A DNA stretch of 43,737 nt from positions 1-43,737 of the forward strand of contig CALNAU010000038.1 in NCBI GenBank assembly GCA_937874275.1, read 5' to 3'. The notes under the pieces were generated by a model. The model was not told the origin of the DNA, ran no database searches, and saw nothing but the letters and a program-made list of their open reading frames with translations. The position numbers and the translations under genes were made by a program. The stretch comes from an uncultured Clostridia bacterium (GTDB lineage: Bacteria; Bacillota; Clostridia; Christensenellales; Aristaeellaceae). Shown here piece by piece: positions 6,662 to 16,789 of this stretch. Within the stretch, counting starts at the first letter, position 1; each line of letters opens with the position of its first letter.

Positions 6662-8437
6662 ATGGCGCGCAGAAGGGTCCCGACGTTGTTTCTGGCGATT
6701 GTACTGCTGCTGGCACCCATGGCGGGAACCGCCGCCGAGGGGACCATCCGGCTGGAGGATATACCCAACATCATACGCCCCGGCAAGACCGAGCGGATCA
6801 GCTTTTCCGCCGGTCAGGCGGGCAATGTCACCCTGTCGCTGGAGGACGCGGCAGGCAACACGCTGGGCATGGTGCGCGACAATCTTTCGCTGGCCAATGC
6901 CGGCGCCAACAGCCTGTTCTGGAATGGCAGCCTGCCGGGCGGCGATACGCTGCAGCCCGGCGAATATATACTGGCGCTGCGCATGGGCGACGCGGTGGAC
7001 AAGAAAAGCGTCACCATCGGCCAGCCCAGCCCCCAGCTAACCAACCTGCGCCTGAGCGACGCCGTGATGACGCCGGGCAGCAGCTGGTCGGTCAGCACCA
7101 CGGCCAACATGGCCGGGGAGCTGCGCATGACCATCTTTGACGATAGCCACCAACAGCACGAGATATTGCACGAACAGGTGCCCGCGGGCAACCTGATGAT
7201 TCCCTGGGACGGCGTGGTGCCGGGATATAAGGCGCCTGCCGGCACGCACACGCTGTCGCTGACGCTGATTGACGAGCAGGGCTTTGAGAGCAACCCCTAT
7301 CACCTCCTGGTCACCATGCAGCTGCCGCCCGAGCCCACCCAGGTGCCCACGCCCAGCCCCTCACCCGTGCCCACGCCGCAGCCGGAGCGCTACAAGATAC
7401 CCAGCGCCGAGGATATTTCCCGCGACCAATACGGCAGCAGCTACTGGGCGCTGCCGGTGGGTAAGTGGGATGAGCAGGCCATCTGGGATGTGATGATGCA
7501 GCCCATCACGGTGCTGGTGGGCCGCGATCAGCGGGAGACCTACAAGCTGCGCCTCACGCCCGACAAGAGCAACGCGCGCGATAACATCGTGGGCGAAATC
7601 ACCTATGTGTCCCAGGGCGTGCATGTGCTGGAGACCCTGGACAACGGCTGGTCGCTGGTGGAAACTTTCAACAGCAGCTACGGCCCCAACAACCGCTCAC
7701 GCCGGGGCTATGGGGATACGGACGCGCTCATCCGCGGCTATGTGGAAACCAGTGTGCTGGAGACTGTTACCCCCAGAACCGAGTACGGCCTGTTGATTGA
7801 TAAGCTCAAGCAGGAGATGTACGTGTTTGAGAATGGCAAGCTGCTGACCACCCTCATCGTATCCACCGGCAACCCCACCCGGCAGCAGCCCTGGAACGAG
7901 ACGCCGTCGGGCGAATACCTGATGGTGAGCCGCATGGGCGATTTCCCGGCCGGCAACCTGACCTGCGGCATGGGCATGCGCATCAACGGCGGCACCGCCA
8001 TCCACGAGGTGCCTTACCTGACCAACGCGGTGACCGGCGCCCGCGACTACAGCATCTCCGAGCGCGTGCTGGGCGAAAAGGCCAGCCATGGCTGCATCCG
8101 CGTGCAGCGCAGGAACAATGAGGATGGTGTGAACATGACCTGGGTGTGGAACAACATCAAGGTCAACACCAAGGTGCTGGTGTGGGATGATACCAACCGC
8201 TACCACGAGTATCCGGAGGACGACCTGATGCTCTACTTCAACCCGGACCGCGGGCAGTATTACCATAGCAACCAGCGCTGCCCCAGCATCCGCGATGTGT
8301 TCCTGCCCCTGAAGGGCTCCTTCACCTACGCGCAGCTGGATGACGCCGAGCACCAGAAGTACACCCCCTGCAAAACCTGCAACCCGCCTGAGCGCAGGGG
8401 ATTGATTGACGAGATAAACCGCGCTAACGGGTATTGA
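6662..8437 (+). CDS. Secreted L,D-transpeptidase (YkuD domain) with FlgD-like Ig repeats and a Cys-rich tail
   Basis: 591-residue exported protein. The start at 6662 is set by AGGGAGGG just upstream and by the signal peptide that follows (MARRRVPTLFLAIVLLLAPMAG, cleavage near residue 25). Residues about 30-225 hold two FlgD-like beta-sandwich repeats with the W(D/N)G...PG(E/T)Y/H pattern (LFWNGSLPGGD, IPWDGVVPGYK). A Pro/Thr linker (PEPTQVPTPSPSPVPTPQP) and an SH3-like segment follow. The YkuD domain spans about 374-500 with the catalytic SHGCIRV motif (Ser475, His476, Cys478), which forms 3-3 or lipoprotein-peptidoglycan crosslinks in the wall. The last 60 residues carry His535, Cys540, Cys570 and Cys573 (H-x4-C ... 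C-x2-C), which look like a small metal-binding module. The gene is monocistronic. The open frame upstream to 6395 lies antisense in the helicase gene and is rejected. Confidence 0.92.
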   Translation: MARRRVPTLFLAIVLLLAPMAGTAAEGTIRLEDIPNIIRPGKTERISFSAGQAGNVTLSLEDAAGNTLGMVRDNLSLANAGANSLFWNGSLPGGDTLQPGEYILALRMGDAVDKKSVTIGQPSPQLTNLRLSDAVMTPGSSWSVSTTANMAGELRMTIFDDSHQQHEILHEQVPAGNLMIPWDGVVPGYKAPAGTHTLSLTLIDEQGFESNPYHLLVTMQLPPEPTQVPTPSPSPVPTPQPERYKIPSAEDISRDQYGSSYWALPVGKWDEQAIWDVMMQPITVLVGRDQRETYKLRLTPDKSNARDNIVGEITYVSQGVHVLETLDNGWSLVETFNSSYGPNNRSRRGYGDTDALIRGYVETSVLETVTPRTEYGLLIDKLKQEMYVFENGKLLTTLIVSTGNPTRQQPWNETPSGEYLMVSRMGDFPAGNLTCGMGMRINGGTAIHEVPYLTNAVTGARDYSISERVLGEKASHGCIRVQRRNNEDGVNMTWVWNNIKVNTKVLVWDDTNRYHEYPEDDLMLYFNPDRGQYYHSNQRCPSIRDVFLPLKGSFTYAQLDDAEHQKYTPCKTCNPPERRGLIDEINRANGY

Positions 8438-8446
8438 CACCGACAG

Positions 8447-8672
8447 GGCAGCCGCGACAAGGCTGCCTCAGACCGTCAAAAAACCTCTGGTTTCTTGACG
8501 GGAAGGAACGGTGGGCCATCCGCCTCTCACTTCGTTCCCGGGCGGCGGATGGCAAGGAAACCCTGGCTTTGCCAGGCCTTCCGCCCCACCGCGCATGTCG
8601 CTGGGGCGGATTTCCATCAGAGGGCTCCGCCCTCCGAACCCTCCCTGATGATACTTCTTTGACAGTCTGAGG
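8447..8672. repeat. Multi-stem palindromic element with terminal inverted repeats, MITE-like
   Basis: The 347-bp gap between the transpeptidase and asp23 holds no gene but is full of nested palindromes. CCTCAGACCGTCAAA (8466-8480) pairs with TTTGACAGTCTGAGG (8658-8672), 14 of 15 bases, as terminal arms. Inside are CCGTCAAAAAACC with its partner at about 8483-8501, GCCATCCGCC/GGCGGATGGC (8515-8524 and 8544-8553), CCTGGC-TTT-GCCAGG (8562-8576), CCGCCCCA/TGGGGCGG (8581-8588 and 8602-8609) and GAGGGC-TCC-GCCCTC (8620-8634). A further stem GGCAGCC/GGCTGCC (8447-8467) sits at the left edge and may help end the upstream transcript. This architecture is that of a dispersed non-autonomous repeat or a structured RNA. 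Copy number cannot be judged from one window. Confidence 0.65.
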
Positions 8673-8709
8673 GGAGTCGCAACACAACTGCCCTTGCTTT
8701 ATCTAACGG

Positions 8710-8759
8710 TTGCGCACGGCCGCAAAAACCGCTATACTATATCATGACCTGTAGGTCAT
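8710..8759 (+). promoter_or_regulatory. asp23-fakA promoter with a perfect 16-bp palindrome at the start site
   Basis: TTGCGC (8710-8715), 17-nt spacer, TATACT (8733-8738). Six bases later is the perfect inverted repeat ATGACCT-GT-AGGTCAT (8744-8759), which covers the expected transcription start. Its place and symmetry are those of a repressor operator. I do not recognise it as a named binding site; it is not the usual FapR consensus. The -35 matches consensus only in TTG, so activation or tight control is plausible. The GAGGGAGGG ribosome site follows at 8768-8776. Confidence 0.6.
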
Positions 8760-8784
8760 TTCCGGCGAGGGAGGGTTCTCCGTG

Positions 8785-9135
8785 ATGGAATACAAAATCA
8801 AGAACGATATGGGCACGATTTATATCTCCGAGGAGGTCATGCTCAAGGTCGTGGGCTACGCGGCGTTAGAGAGCTATGGCATCGTCGCCATGTCCTCCAA
8901 GCGGGCCAAGGACGGCATTGTCGAATGGCTGGGGCGTGAAAACCTCAGCAAGGGCGTGCAGATCCGCCTGGTGGAGGATATGATTGACGTGGACCTGTTC
9001 ATCGTCGTTGAATACGGCATTTCGGTCACGGCTGTGTGCACCGCCATCAAGGAAGTGGTGAAGTACAAGCTGGAGAGCATGACCGGTGTCAAGGTCCGCA
9101 ACGTGAACATAACGGTAGAAGGCATCCGCGTCTGA
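8785..9135 (+). CDS. Asp23/Gls24 family protein (YloU-like)
   Basis: 116-residue cytoplasmic protein of the Asp23/YloU family. It begins MEYKIKNDMGTIYISEEVMLKVVGYAALESYGIVAM, the family pattern of an N-terminal strand, then the ALESYGVV helix, and it ends in the valine-rich strand VKVRNVNITVEGIRV. It has no signal peptide. Members are envelope-stress related or, as in YloU, associated with fatty acid kinase. The ATG at 8785 is chosen over the GTG one codon before (8782) because spacing from GAGGGAGGG is good for both and ATG is stronger. It is the first gene of the pair with fakA, 26 bp apart. The yloU-yloV(fakA)-recG order is conserved in Firmicutes. Confidence 0.92.
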   Translation: MEYKIKNDMGTIYISEEVMLKVVGYAALESYGIVAMSSKRAKDGIVEWLGRENLSKGVQIRLVEDMIDVDLFIVVEYGISVTAVCTAIKEVVKYKLESMTGVKVRNVNITVEGIRV

Positions 9136-9161
9136 CGGCGCCTGAATCGGAGGGACGCAGA

Positions 9162-10817
9162 TTGGCAGATTTTAAGGCGATAGACGCCGTTTTGCTTCGT
9201 GAGATGGTGGTTGCCGGGGCAGCCCTGCTGGAGAAAAATCGCGAAGCGGTCAACCAGCTTAACGTTTTCCCGGTGCCCGATGGGGACACCGGCACCAACA
9301 TGTCCATGACCATGATGTCCGCGGTGCGGGAGCTGAACCAAAACGAAGCCGCATCCGTGGGCGAAGCCGTGGCCGCGCTGGCCAAGGGCGCCCTGCGCGG
9401 CGCGCGCGGCAACTCGGGCGTCATTCTTTCCCAGCTGTACCGCGGCTTTGCCAAGGCGCTGGAGGATTTGCAAAGCCCCATCACGCCCACGCAGTTCGCG
9501 GCGGCGCTGAAGGCCGGCTCCGATACGGCGTACAAGGCCGTCATGAAGCCCAAGGAGGGCACGATCCTGACCGTCGCCCGTGTGGTGGCCGATGACGCCG
9601 TGCGTCAGGCAGCCATGGCGCCGGAGGATTTTGAGGCCCTGTTCCGCGTCATCAGCACCTCGGGCGAGGCCATCCTCAAAAAGACGCAGGAAATGCTGCC
9701 GGCTCTCAAGCAGGCTGGCGTGGTGGATGCCGGCGGGCGCGGCCTGCTGCTCATCTACGCGGGCTATCAGGCCGCCTACAAGGGCGAGCAGGTGGACGAG
9801 CTGGTCATCGACACCACAGGCGACGCCAAGGAAGACGATGGCTTCATCGACGATCACGACAGCATCGGCGAAATCAAATACGCCTACTGTACTGAGTTTT
9901 TTGTGCAAAACCCCTTCAGCAGCCTGACGGATACGGACATCGCTTCCTTCCGCCGCAAGTTGAGCCGCCTGGGCGACTGCGTGCTGGTGGTGGGTGACAA
10001 CAACCTGCTTAAGGTGCATGTGCATACCAACGAGCCCGGAAAGGCCCTGCAATTTGGCCTGGCGCTGGGTGAGCTGGACGGCATGAAGATTGAGAACATG
10101 CTGCAGCAGCGCCGCGACAACGAGGCCAAAAAGGAAGAGCAGGAGCAAAGCGCTACCCCCAAGCCCTACGGCATGGTGTCGGTGTCGCTGGGCGAGGGCT
10201 TCTCCCGCATCTTTAAGGACCTGGGTGTGGATGTCGTTGTCGACGGCGGCCAGACCATGAACCCCAGCATTGAGGATTTGAGCCGCGCGGTGGAATCCAT
10301 CCGGGCGGATACCATCTTTGTGTTGCCCAACAACGGCAACATCGTGCTGGCCGCCCAGCAGGTGGCCCAGATGACCGAGAAAAACGTCGTGGTACTGCCC
10401 ACCAAGAACGTGGCCATGGGCATCGCGGCGGTGGTTGCCTTCCAGCCGGATTTTGACGCCAAGGAAAACGAGCAGCGCATGAACGAGGCGGCCGAGCGCG
10501 TGCGCACCGGTACCATCACCTACGCCGTGCGCGACACCCTGATGGAAAATCTGGATATCAAGGAAGGCAGCATCATCGGCCTGCACAACGGTGAGGTGAC
10601 GGTCAACAACGGCTCGGTGGTGGATACGGCGCTGGAACTGATGCAGCAGATTGTCACCGATGACGACGGCCTGATTACCGTCTACTACGGCAAGGATACC
10701 AAGCCCGAGGATGCCGAAGCCCTGGGCGCCATGATTGCCGAGCGCTACCCCATGTGCGACGTGGAGGTGCAGGACGGCGGCCAGCCGCTGTACTACTACC
10801 TGCTGTCGGTGGAATGA
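9162..10817 (+). CDS. fakA: Fatty acid kinase catalytic subunit FakA (DAK2 / YloV family)
   Basis: 551-residue cytoplasmic kinase that phosphorylates FakB-bound fatty acids for phospholipid synthesis. The N-terminal DhaL/DAK2 domain (about 1-200) carries the Mg-ATP site PVPDGDTGTN (37-46) and the GARGNSGVILSQ loop. A middle domain has CTEFFVQ and LGDCVLVVGD...KVHVHTNEPG, and the C-terminal DegV-like domain ends in EVQDGGQPLYYYLLSVE. The start is the TTG at 9162 (MADFKAIDAVLL), chosen because GGAGGGA sits at the right distance and the open frame further upstream runs through asp23. Length fits the family (about 550). FakB partners are not visible here. A terminator follows at 10835-10866. Confidence 0.93.
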   Translation: MADFKAIDAVLLREMVVAGAALLEKNREAVNQLNVFPVPDGDTGTNMSMTMMSAVRELNQNEAASVGEAVAALAKGALRGARGNSGVILSQLYRGFAKALEDLQSPITPTQFAAALKAGSDTAYKAVMKPKEGTILTVARVVADDAVRQAAMAPEDFEALFRVISTSGEAILKKTQEMLPALKQAGVVDAGGRGLLLIYAGYQAAYKGEQVDELVIDTTGDAKEDDGFIDDHDSIGEIKYAYCTEFFVQNPFSSLTDTDIASFRRKLSRLGDCVLVVGDNNLLKVHVHTNEPGKALQFGLALGELDGMKIENMLQQRRDNEAKKEEQEQSATPKPYGMVSVSLGEGFSRIFKDLGVDVVVDGGQTMNPSIEDLSRAVESIRADTIFVLPNNGNIVLAAQQVAQMTEKNVVVLPTKNVAMGIAAVVAFQPDFDAKENEQRMNEAAERVRTGTITYAVRDTLMENLDIKEGSIIGLHNGEVTVNNGSVVDTALELMQQIVTDDDGLITVYYGKDTKPEDAEALGAMIAERYPMCDVEVQDGGQPLYYYLLSVE

Positions 10818-10834
10818 CCTGCAACAACCCATGG

Positions 10835-10866
10835 AGCAGCTGCCGTTCTTGCGGCAGCTGCTTTTG
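10835..10866 (+). terminator. Rho-independent terminator after fakA
   Basis: Perfect 11-bp stem AGCAGCTGCCG / CGGCAGCTGCT with the hexaloop TTCTTG, the T-run TTTT following at 10862-10865. It ends the asp23-fakA transcript just ahead of recG, so recG either has partial readthrough or an unseen promoter. Confidence 0.85.
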
Positions 10867-10880
10867 TAACCGGAGGCCAT

Positions 10881-12884
<2,004 letters not shown>

Positions 12885-12901
12885 AATATGGCGGATTTCT
12901 A

Positions 12902-12960
12902 TTGACACCGTCCCTGCCCGAATGCTATGATGCCGTTGAAACCCGATGAAATCAATCGGG
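12902..12960 (+). promoter_or_regulatory. isc operon promoter and downstream inverted repeat
   Basis: TTGACA (12902-12907), 18-nt spacer, TATGAT (12926-12931) with an extended -10 TG at 12923-12924: the strongest promoter in the window. CCCGAT-N7-ATCGGG (12942-12947 and 12955-12960) lies just downstream of the expected start, in the right place for autorepression by the Rrf2 protein encoded next, although a hairpin in the leader RNA is also possible. Confidence 0.75.
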
Positions 12961-12988
12961 ATTACAGAAAACGCAGGAGGGAAGGGGC

Positions 12989-13420
12989 TTGAAGCTGTCT
13001 ACACGCGGCCAGTACGCGCTGCACGCCATGATATTTCTGGCCCGCAAGGCGGGCGAAGGCCCGCAGTCCCTCAAGACCATCGCCGAGGACGGCCTGCCCG
13101 AGCAATATCTGGAGCAACTGCTGGGCGCGCTGCGGCGCTCCGGCCTGGTGACCACTGTGCGCGGGGCGGCGGGCGGCTATCGCATTGCCCGCCCGGCCAG
13201 CGAAATCACCGTGGCCAACATCCTGGAATCCACCGAGGGCCCGGTCAATTTGTCCGAGTGCGTGGGCGATTCGGCCAGCTGCCCCCGCGGCGCTGCCTGC
13301 GCCACACGCGACCTGTGGGCCTACCTGACGGATAACATCAACCACCTCATGCAGGGCATCAGCCTGCAGGACGTGCTGCAAAACAAGCCCTACGGGGCAA
13401 AGGAGTATACCAATTCATGA
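12989..13420 (+). CDS. iscR: Rrf2-family transcriptional regulator, IscR-like
   Basis: 143-residue winged-helix regulator that probably senses Fe-S status and controls the cysteine desulfurase/scaffold operon it heads. It starts MKLSTRGQYALHAMIFLA, the Rrf2 signature, and has the wing sequence VRGAAGGYRIARPASEIT. Three cysteines follow in ECVGDSASCPRGAAC (spacing C-x6-C-x5-C), close to the IscR cluster ligands, so it may bind an Fe-S cluster. The start is the TTG at 12989, set by GGAGGGAAGG just upstream. It overlaps iscS by 4 bp (ATGA). CymR, the cysteine-metabolism repressor, is the alternative, but CymR lacks this triple Cys. Confidence 0.88.
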   Translation: MKLSTRGQYALHAMIFLARKAGEGPQSLKTIAEDGLPEQYLEQLLGALRRSGLVTTVRGAAGGYRIARPASEITVANILESTEGPVNLSECVGDSASCPRGAACATRDLWAYLTDNINHLMQGISLQDVLQNKPYGAKEYTNS

Positions 13421-14586
13421 ACCGCATCTACCTTGACAACGCGGCCACCACCCCGGTGTCCCAGCCGGTGCTGGACAAGATGATTCCCTATTTCCGCGAG
13501 CACTACGGCAACGCCTCCAGCGTGTACGACACGGGTCGCGACGCCCGCCGTGCCATCGACGCCGCCCGCCGCCAGGCGGCGGAAGCCATTAACGCCCAGC
13601 CGGGCGAGGTCTACTTCACCGGCGGCGGCTCCGAGAGCGACAACTGGGCCATCAAGGGCGTTGCCTTTGCCCGGCGCGACAAGGGCAACCACATCATCAC
13701 CACCCAGGTGGAGCATCACGCCGTGCTGCACACCTGCCAGTGGCTGGAAAAACAGGGCTTTGAGGTCACCTACCTGCCGGTGGATGAATACGGCCGCGTG
13801 ACCGCCGAGCAGGTGGAGAAGGCCATCACCGATCAGACCATTCTGATCACCATCATGGCCGCCAACAACGAAATCGGCACGCTGATGCCCATCGCGCAAA
13901 TCGCGCAGGTGGCTCACCAGCACAAGGCGCTGTTTCATACCGACGCGGTGCAGGCCATGGGTGCTGTACCCATTGACGTGGTGGCCTGGGGCGTGGATCT
14001 GCTGTCGCTGTCGGCCCACAAGTTCCACGGCCCCAAGGGCATGGGCCTGCTGTATGTGCGCAAGGGCACCCGCATTGACAACCTGGTGCACGGCGGTGCG
14101 CAGGAGCGCGGCAAGCGCGCCGGCACCGAAAACCTGCCCGCCATCGTGGGCATGGGCGAGGCCATGATGATCGCCGCCCGCAACCAGCCGAAGAACGCCA
14201 AGCGCCTGTCGGCGATGCGCGACCGGATGATTGCTGGCCTGCTGGAGAAAATCCCGCACAGCCGCCTCAACGGCCACCCCACCGAGCGCCTGCCCGGCAA
14301 CGTCAACGTATCCATCCGCTACATCGAGGGCGAGGCCATGCTGCTCAGGCTGGATATGGCGGGCATCGCCGCAAGCAGCGGCTCGGCCTGTACCTCCGGC
14401 TCTCTGGACCCATCCCACGTGCTGCTGGCCATTGGCCTGCCCCACGAAATCGCCCACGGCAGCCTGCGCTTTTCCCTATCGGATGAGAGCGTGGACGCCG
14501 ATGTGGATGAAGTGCTCAACGTATTGCCCGGCATCGTGAAAACGCTGCGGGATATGTCCCCCATCTATCCAGGAAACGAGGGTTAA
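13417..14586 (+). CDS. iscS: Cysteine desulfurase (IscS/NifS type)
   Basis: PLP enzyme that removes sulfur from L-cysteine and passes a persulfide to the scaffold protein. The 389-residue protein begins MNRIYLDNAATTPV and carries the PLP lysine Lys202 in LSAHKFHGPKG. The catalytic Cys325 lies in SSGSACTSGSLDPSHVL, a class I pattern with the long mobile loop. Length is as expected. It overlaps iscR and is followed 4 bp later by iscU, so the three form an Fe-S assembly operon. Both IscS and NifS names fit; no nif genes are present. Confidence 0.96.
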   Translation: MNRIYLDNAATTPVSQPVLDKMIPYFREHYGNASSVYDTGRDARRAIDAARRQAAEAINAQPGEVYFTGGGSESDNWAIKGVAFARRDKGNHIITTQVEHHAVLHTCQWLEKQGFEVTYLPVDEYGRVTAEQVEKAITDQTILITIMAANNEIGTLMPIAQIAQVAHQHKALFHTDAVQAMGAVPIDVVAWGVDLLSLSAHKFHGPKGMGLLYVRKGTRIDNLVHGGAQERGKRAGTENLPAIVGMGEAMMIAARNQPKNAKRLSAMRDRMIAGLLEKIPHSRLNGHPTERLPGNVNVSIRYIEGEAMLLRLDMAGIAASSGSACTSGSLDPSHVLLAIGLPHEIAHGSLRFSLSDESVDADVDEVLNVLPGIVKTLRDMSPIYPGNEG

Positions 14587-14590
14587 TCAC

Positions 14591-14968
14591 ATGTATTCGG
14601 AAAAAGTGCTGGACCATTTTGCCAATCCCCGCAACGTGGGGGAAATTCAACAGGCCGACGGCGTGGGCACCGTGGGCAACGCCAAGTGCGGCGACATCAT
14701 GCAGATTTACCTGAAGGTAGAGGACAACATCATCAAGGATGTGAAGTTTAAGACCTTTGGCTGCGGCGCCGCCATTGCCACCAGCTCCATGGCCACCGAG
14801 ATGGTGAAGGGCAAAACCATCGAGGAAGCCCTGCAGCTGACCAACAAGGCGGTCGCCGAGGCCCTGGATGGGCTGCCCGGCCCCAAGGTACACTGTTCTC
14901 TGCTGGCCGAGGAGGCCATCCACGCGGCGATTGAGGACTATCAAAAGAAACACGCCCCAACCACGTAA
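14591..14968 (+). CDS. iscU: Fe-S cluster assembly scaffold protein IscU/NifU-N
   Basis: 125-residue scaffold on which nascent Fe-S clusters are built using sulfur from the desulfurase. It begins MYSEKVLDHFANPRNVGE. The three cluster-binding cysteines are Cys33 (NAKCGD), Cys58 (TFGCGAA) and Cys102 (KVHCSLLAEEAI). The usual Asp beside the first Cys is present (CGD). It is a stand-alone IscU domain without the C-terminal NifU extension. It is the last gene of the isc unit; hflX follows after 27 bp with its own GGAAGGAG site. Confidence 0.96.
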   Translation: MYSEKVLDHFANPRNVGEIQQADGVGTVGNAKCGDIMQIYLKVEDNIIKDVKFKTFGCGAAIATSSMATEMVKGKTIEEALQLTNKAVAEALDGLPGPKVHCSLLAEEAIHAAIEDYQKKHAPTT

Positions 14969-14995
14969 AGCCCGACCGACCCCGGAAGGAGCCTT

Positions 14996-16789
14996 ATGAC
15001 CGAACTGCACGGCAACCTCAGCGGTATCAGAGACAGTCACATCAAGCAAATTGAAGAGCTTTACCAATATCCGGTGGGCAGCGATGAATTCCTGCCGCCG
15101 GATTTGGCGCGTATATTGGCCGGGCACAGCGCGGCCATCAACCGCGAGATTTCCATCTACATCTCCCGCGGCGGCGATGTGCTGGACATCACCGTGGGGT
15201 ACCTGGACAATGTATCCCTGGCCGAGCTTAGCCTGCGCCGCAGCCGCGAGCGGCTGAGCATGGTGCGCTGCATCCACACGCACCCCGGCGGCAGCGCCCA
15301 CCTGTCCGATGTGGACCTGACCGCGCTCAAAACGCTGCGGCTGGACGCCATGTGCGCCTTGGGTGTGGATGGCCAGGGCCGGGTTACCGGCGTCACCGCG
15401 GCCTTCCTGGGCGAGCGGGTGGACGGTGTGCCCCAGCCGTGGCTGACGCCTGTGTTCGCGCTGGACGACCTCCCCCAGGAGGAATGGCTGCACCAGATTG
15501 CCGTCAGCGATCAGGCGGTGCTGCGCGGGGAAGAGCGTGAGATGGACCGCCCCGAGCGGGCGCTGCTCGTTTCCATCGACAGCCAGAAATCCCTGGACGA
15601 GCTGGAGGCCCTGTGCGAAAGCGCGGGCGCCCAGGTGGTGGGGCGCCATCTGCAGGCCAAGACCCGCCCCGACACCGCCACCTATGTGGGCAGCGGCAAG
15701 GCGGGCGAATTGGCATTGGAAGCCCAGGCCTTGGAGGCCGATATCTTGGTCACCGATGACGAGCTGACCGCCATGCAGACCAGCCGCCTAGAGGAGCTGG
15801 TGGGCATCCCGGTGGTGGACCGCACCACGCTGATTTTGGACATCTTTGCCCAAAACGCCATCACCAGCGAGGGCAAGCTGCAGGTGGAGCTGGCCCAGCT
15901 CAACTACCGCGCCAGCCACTTGAAGGGCCAGGGCCTTGTGATGAGCCGCCTGCTGGGCGGCATCGGCGTGCGCGGCCCCGGTGAAAGCAAGCTGGAGATG
16001 GACCGCCGCTACATCCGCGAGCGCATCAACCAGCTGAAGTCCGAGCTGCGCAAAATGGAGCGCCAGCGCGCCATCCGCCGCAAGGGGCGCGAGCGCAACG
16101 CCGTGCCCGTGGTGGCGCTGGTGGGCTATACCAATACCGGCAAGTCCACCTTGCTCAACCGCCTGTCGGGCGCTGATGTGCTGGTCAAGAATCAGCTATT
16201 CGCCACGCTGGACGCCGTCAACCGCAAGGTGGACCTGCCCGATGGCGACAGCTTTGTGCTGGTGGATACGGTCGGCTTCATCAACAAGCTGCCCACCGAC
16301 CTTATTGAGGCCTTTCACTCCACGCTGGAGGAGGCCGCCCTGGCTGATATGCTGGTCATCGTGTCCGACGCCGCCTCGCCCGAACACATGGCGCAGCGCG
16401 CCGTGGTGGACGAGGTGCTGGCCAAGCTGGGCGCGCAGCATCAGCCGCGCATCGAGGTGCTCAACAAGTGTGATATTGCCCCGCCTGCCAGCGTGTACTC
16501 GCTGCCGGGCGCCATCTGCGTATCCGCGCAGACGGGGGAAGGGCTGGACAAGCTGCTGGCCGAGATTGCCCGCCTGCTGCGGGTGCGCGAGCGGCCGTAT
16601 AAGCTGTTTGTCCCCTTCAAGGACTATAGCCTGCTCAACGATTTGCGCCAGCAGGGCCGCATCCTGGAGGAGGAGCATCAGGAGCAGGGCACGCTGGTGA
16701 CCGTGATGCTGGAATCGGCGGCGCTGGGCCGCCTGAACGCCAAGTATGGGGAGCTGCAGGCCGATATCCCCGATGACGCGGACGCATGA
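14996..16789 (+). CDS. hflX: GTPase HflX with an N-terminal JAMM-like domain
   Basis: Ribosome-splitting/rescue GTPase of the Obg-HflX family. The 597-residue protein is much longer than the roughly 420 of most HflX proteins because of a 180-residue N-terminal extension. That extension contains Glu51 and then HTHPGGSAHLSDVD (His94, His96, Ser104, Asp107), which fits the JAMM/MPN+ metalloprotease pattern HxH-x7-S-x2-D. The rest is canonical: the HflX nucleotide-binding N-domain (about 185-370, with GSGKAGEL and RASHLKGQG), then the G domain with G1 GYTNTGKS (377-384), G3 DTVGF and G4 NKCD. The extension seems to occur in other clostridial HflX proteins from memory. It overlaps vanY1 by 4 bp. 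Confidence 0.95.
   Translation: MTELHGNLSGIRDSHIKQIEELYQYPVGSDEFLPPDLARILAGHSAAINREISIYISRGGDVLDITVGYLDNVSLAELSLRRSRERLSMVRCIHTHPGGSAHLSDVDLTALKTLRLDAMCALGVDGQGRVTGVTAAFLGERVDGVPQPWLTPVFALDDLPQEEWLHQIAVSDQAVLRGEEREMDRPERALLVSIDSQKSLDELEALCESAGAQVVGRHLQAKTRPDTATYVGSGKAGELALEAQALEADILVTDDELTAMQTSRLEELVGIPVVDRTTLILDIFAQNAITSEGKLQVELAQLNYRASHLKGQGLVMSRLLGGIGVRGPGESKLEMDRRYIRERINQLKSELRKMERQRAIRRKGRERNAVPVVALVGYTNTGKSTLLNRLSGADVLVKNQLFATLDAVNRKVDLPDGDSFVLVDTVGFINKLPTDLIEAFHSTLEEAALADMLVIVSDAASPEHMAQRAVVDEVLAKLGAQHQPRIEVLNKCDIAPPASVYSLPGAICVSAQTGEGLDKLLAEIARLLRVRERPYKLFVPFKDYSLLNDLRQQGRILEEEHQEQGTLVTVMLESAALGRLNAKYGELQADIPDDADA

Noticed and set aside
8434..8687. Short open frames of 78-87 residues in both strands of the 8.4-8.7 kb gap
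   Set aside because: They lie wholly in the palindromic element, lack ribosome sites and have no recognisable protein features.
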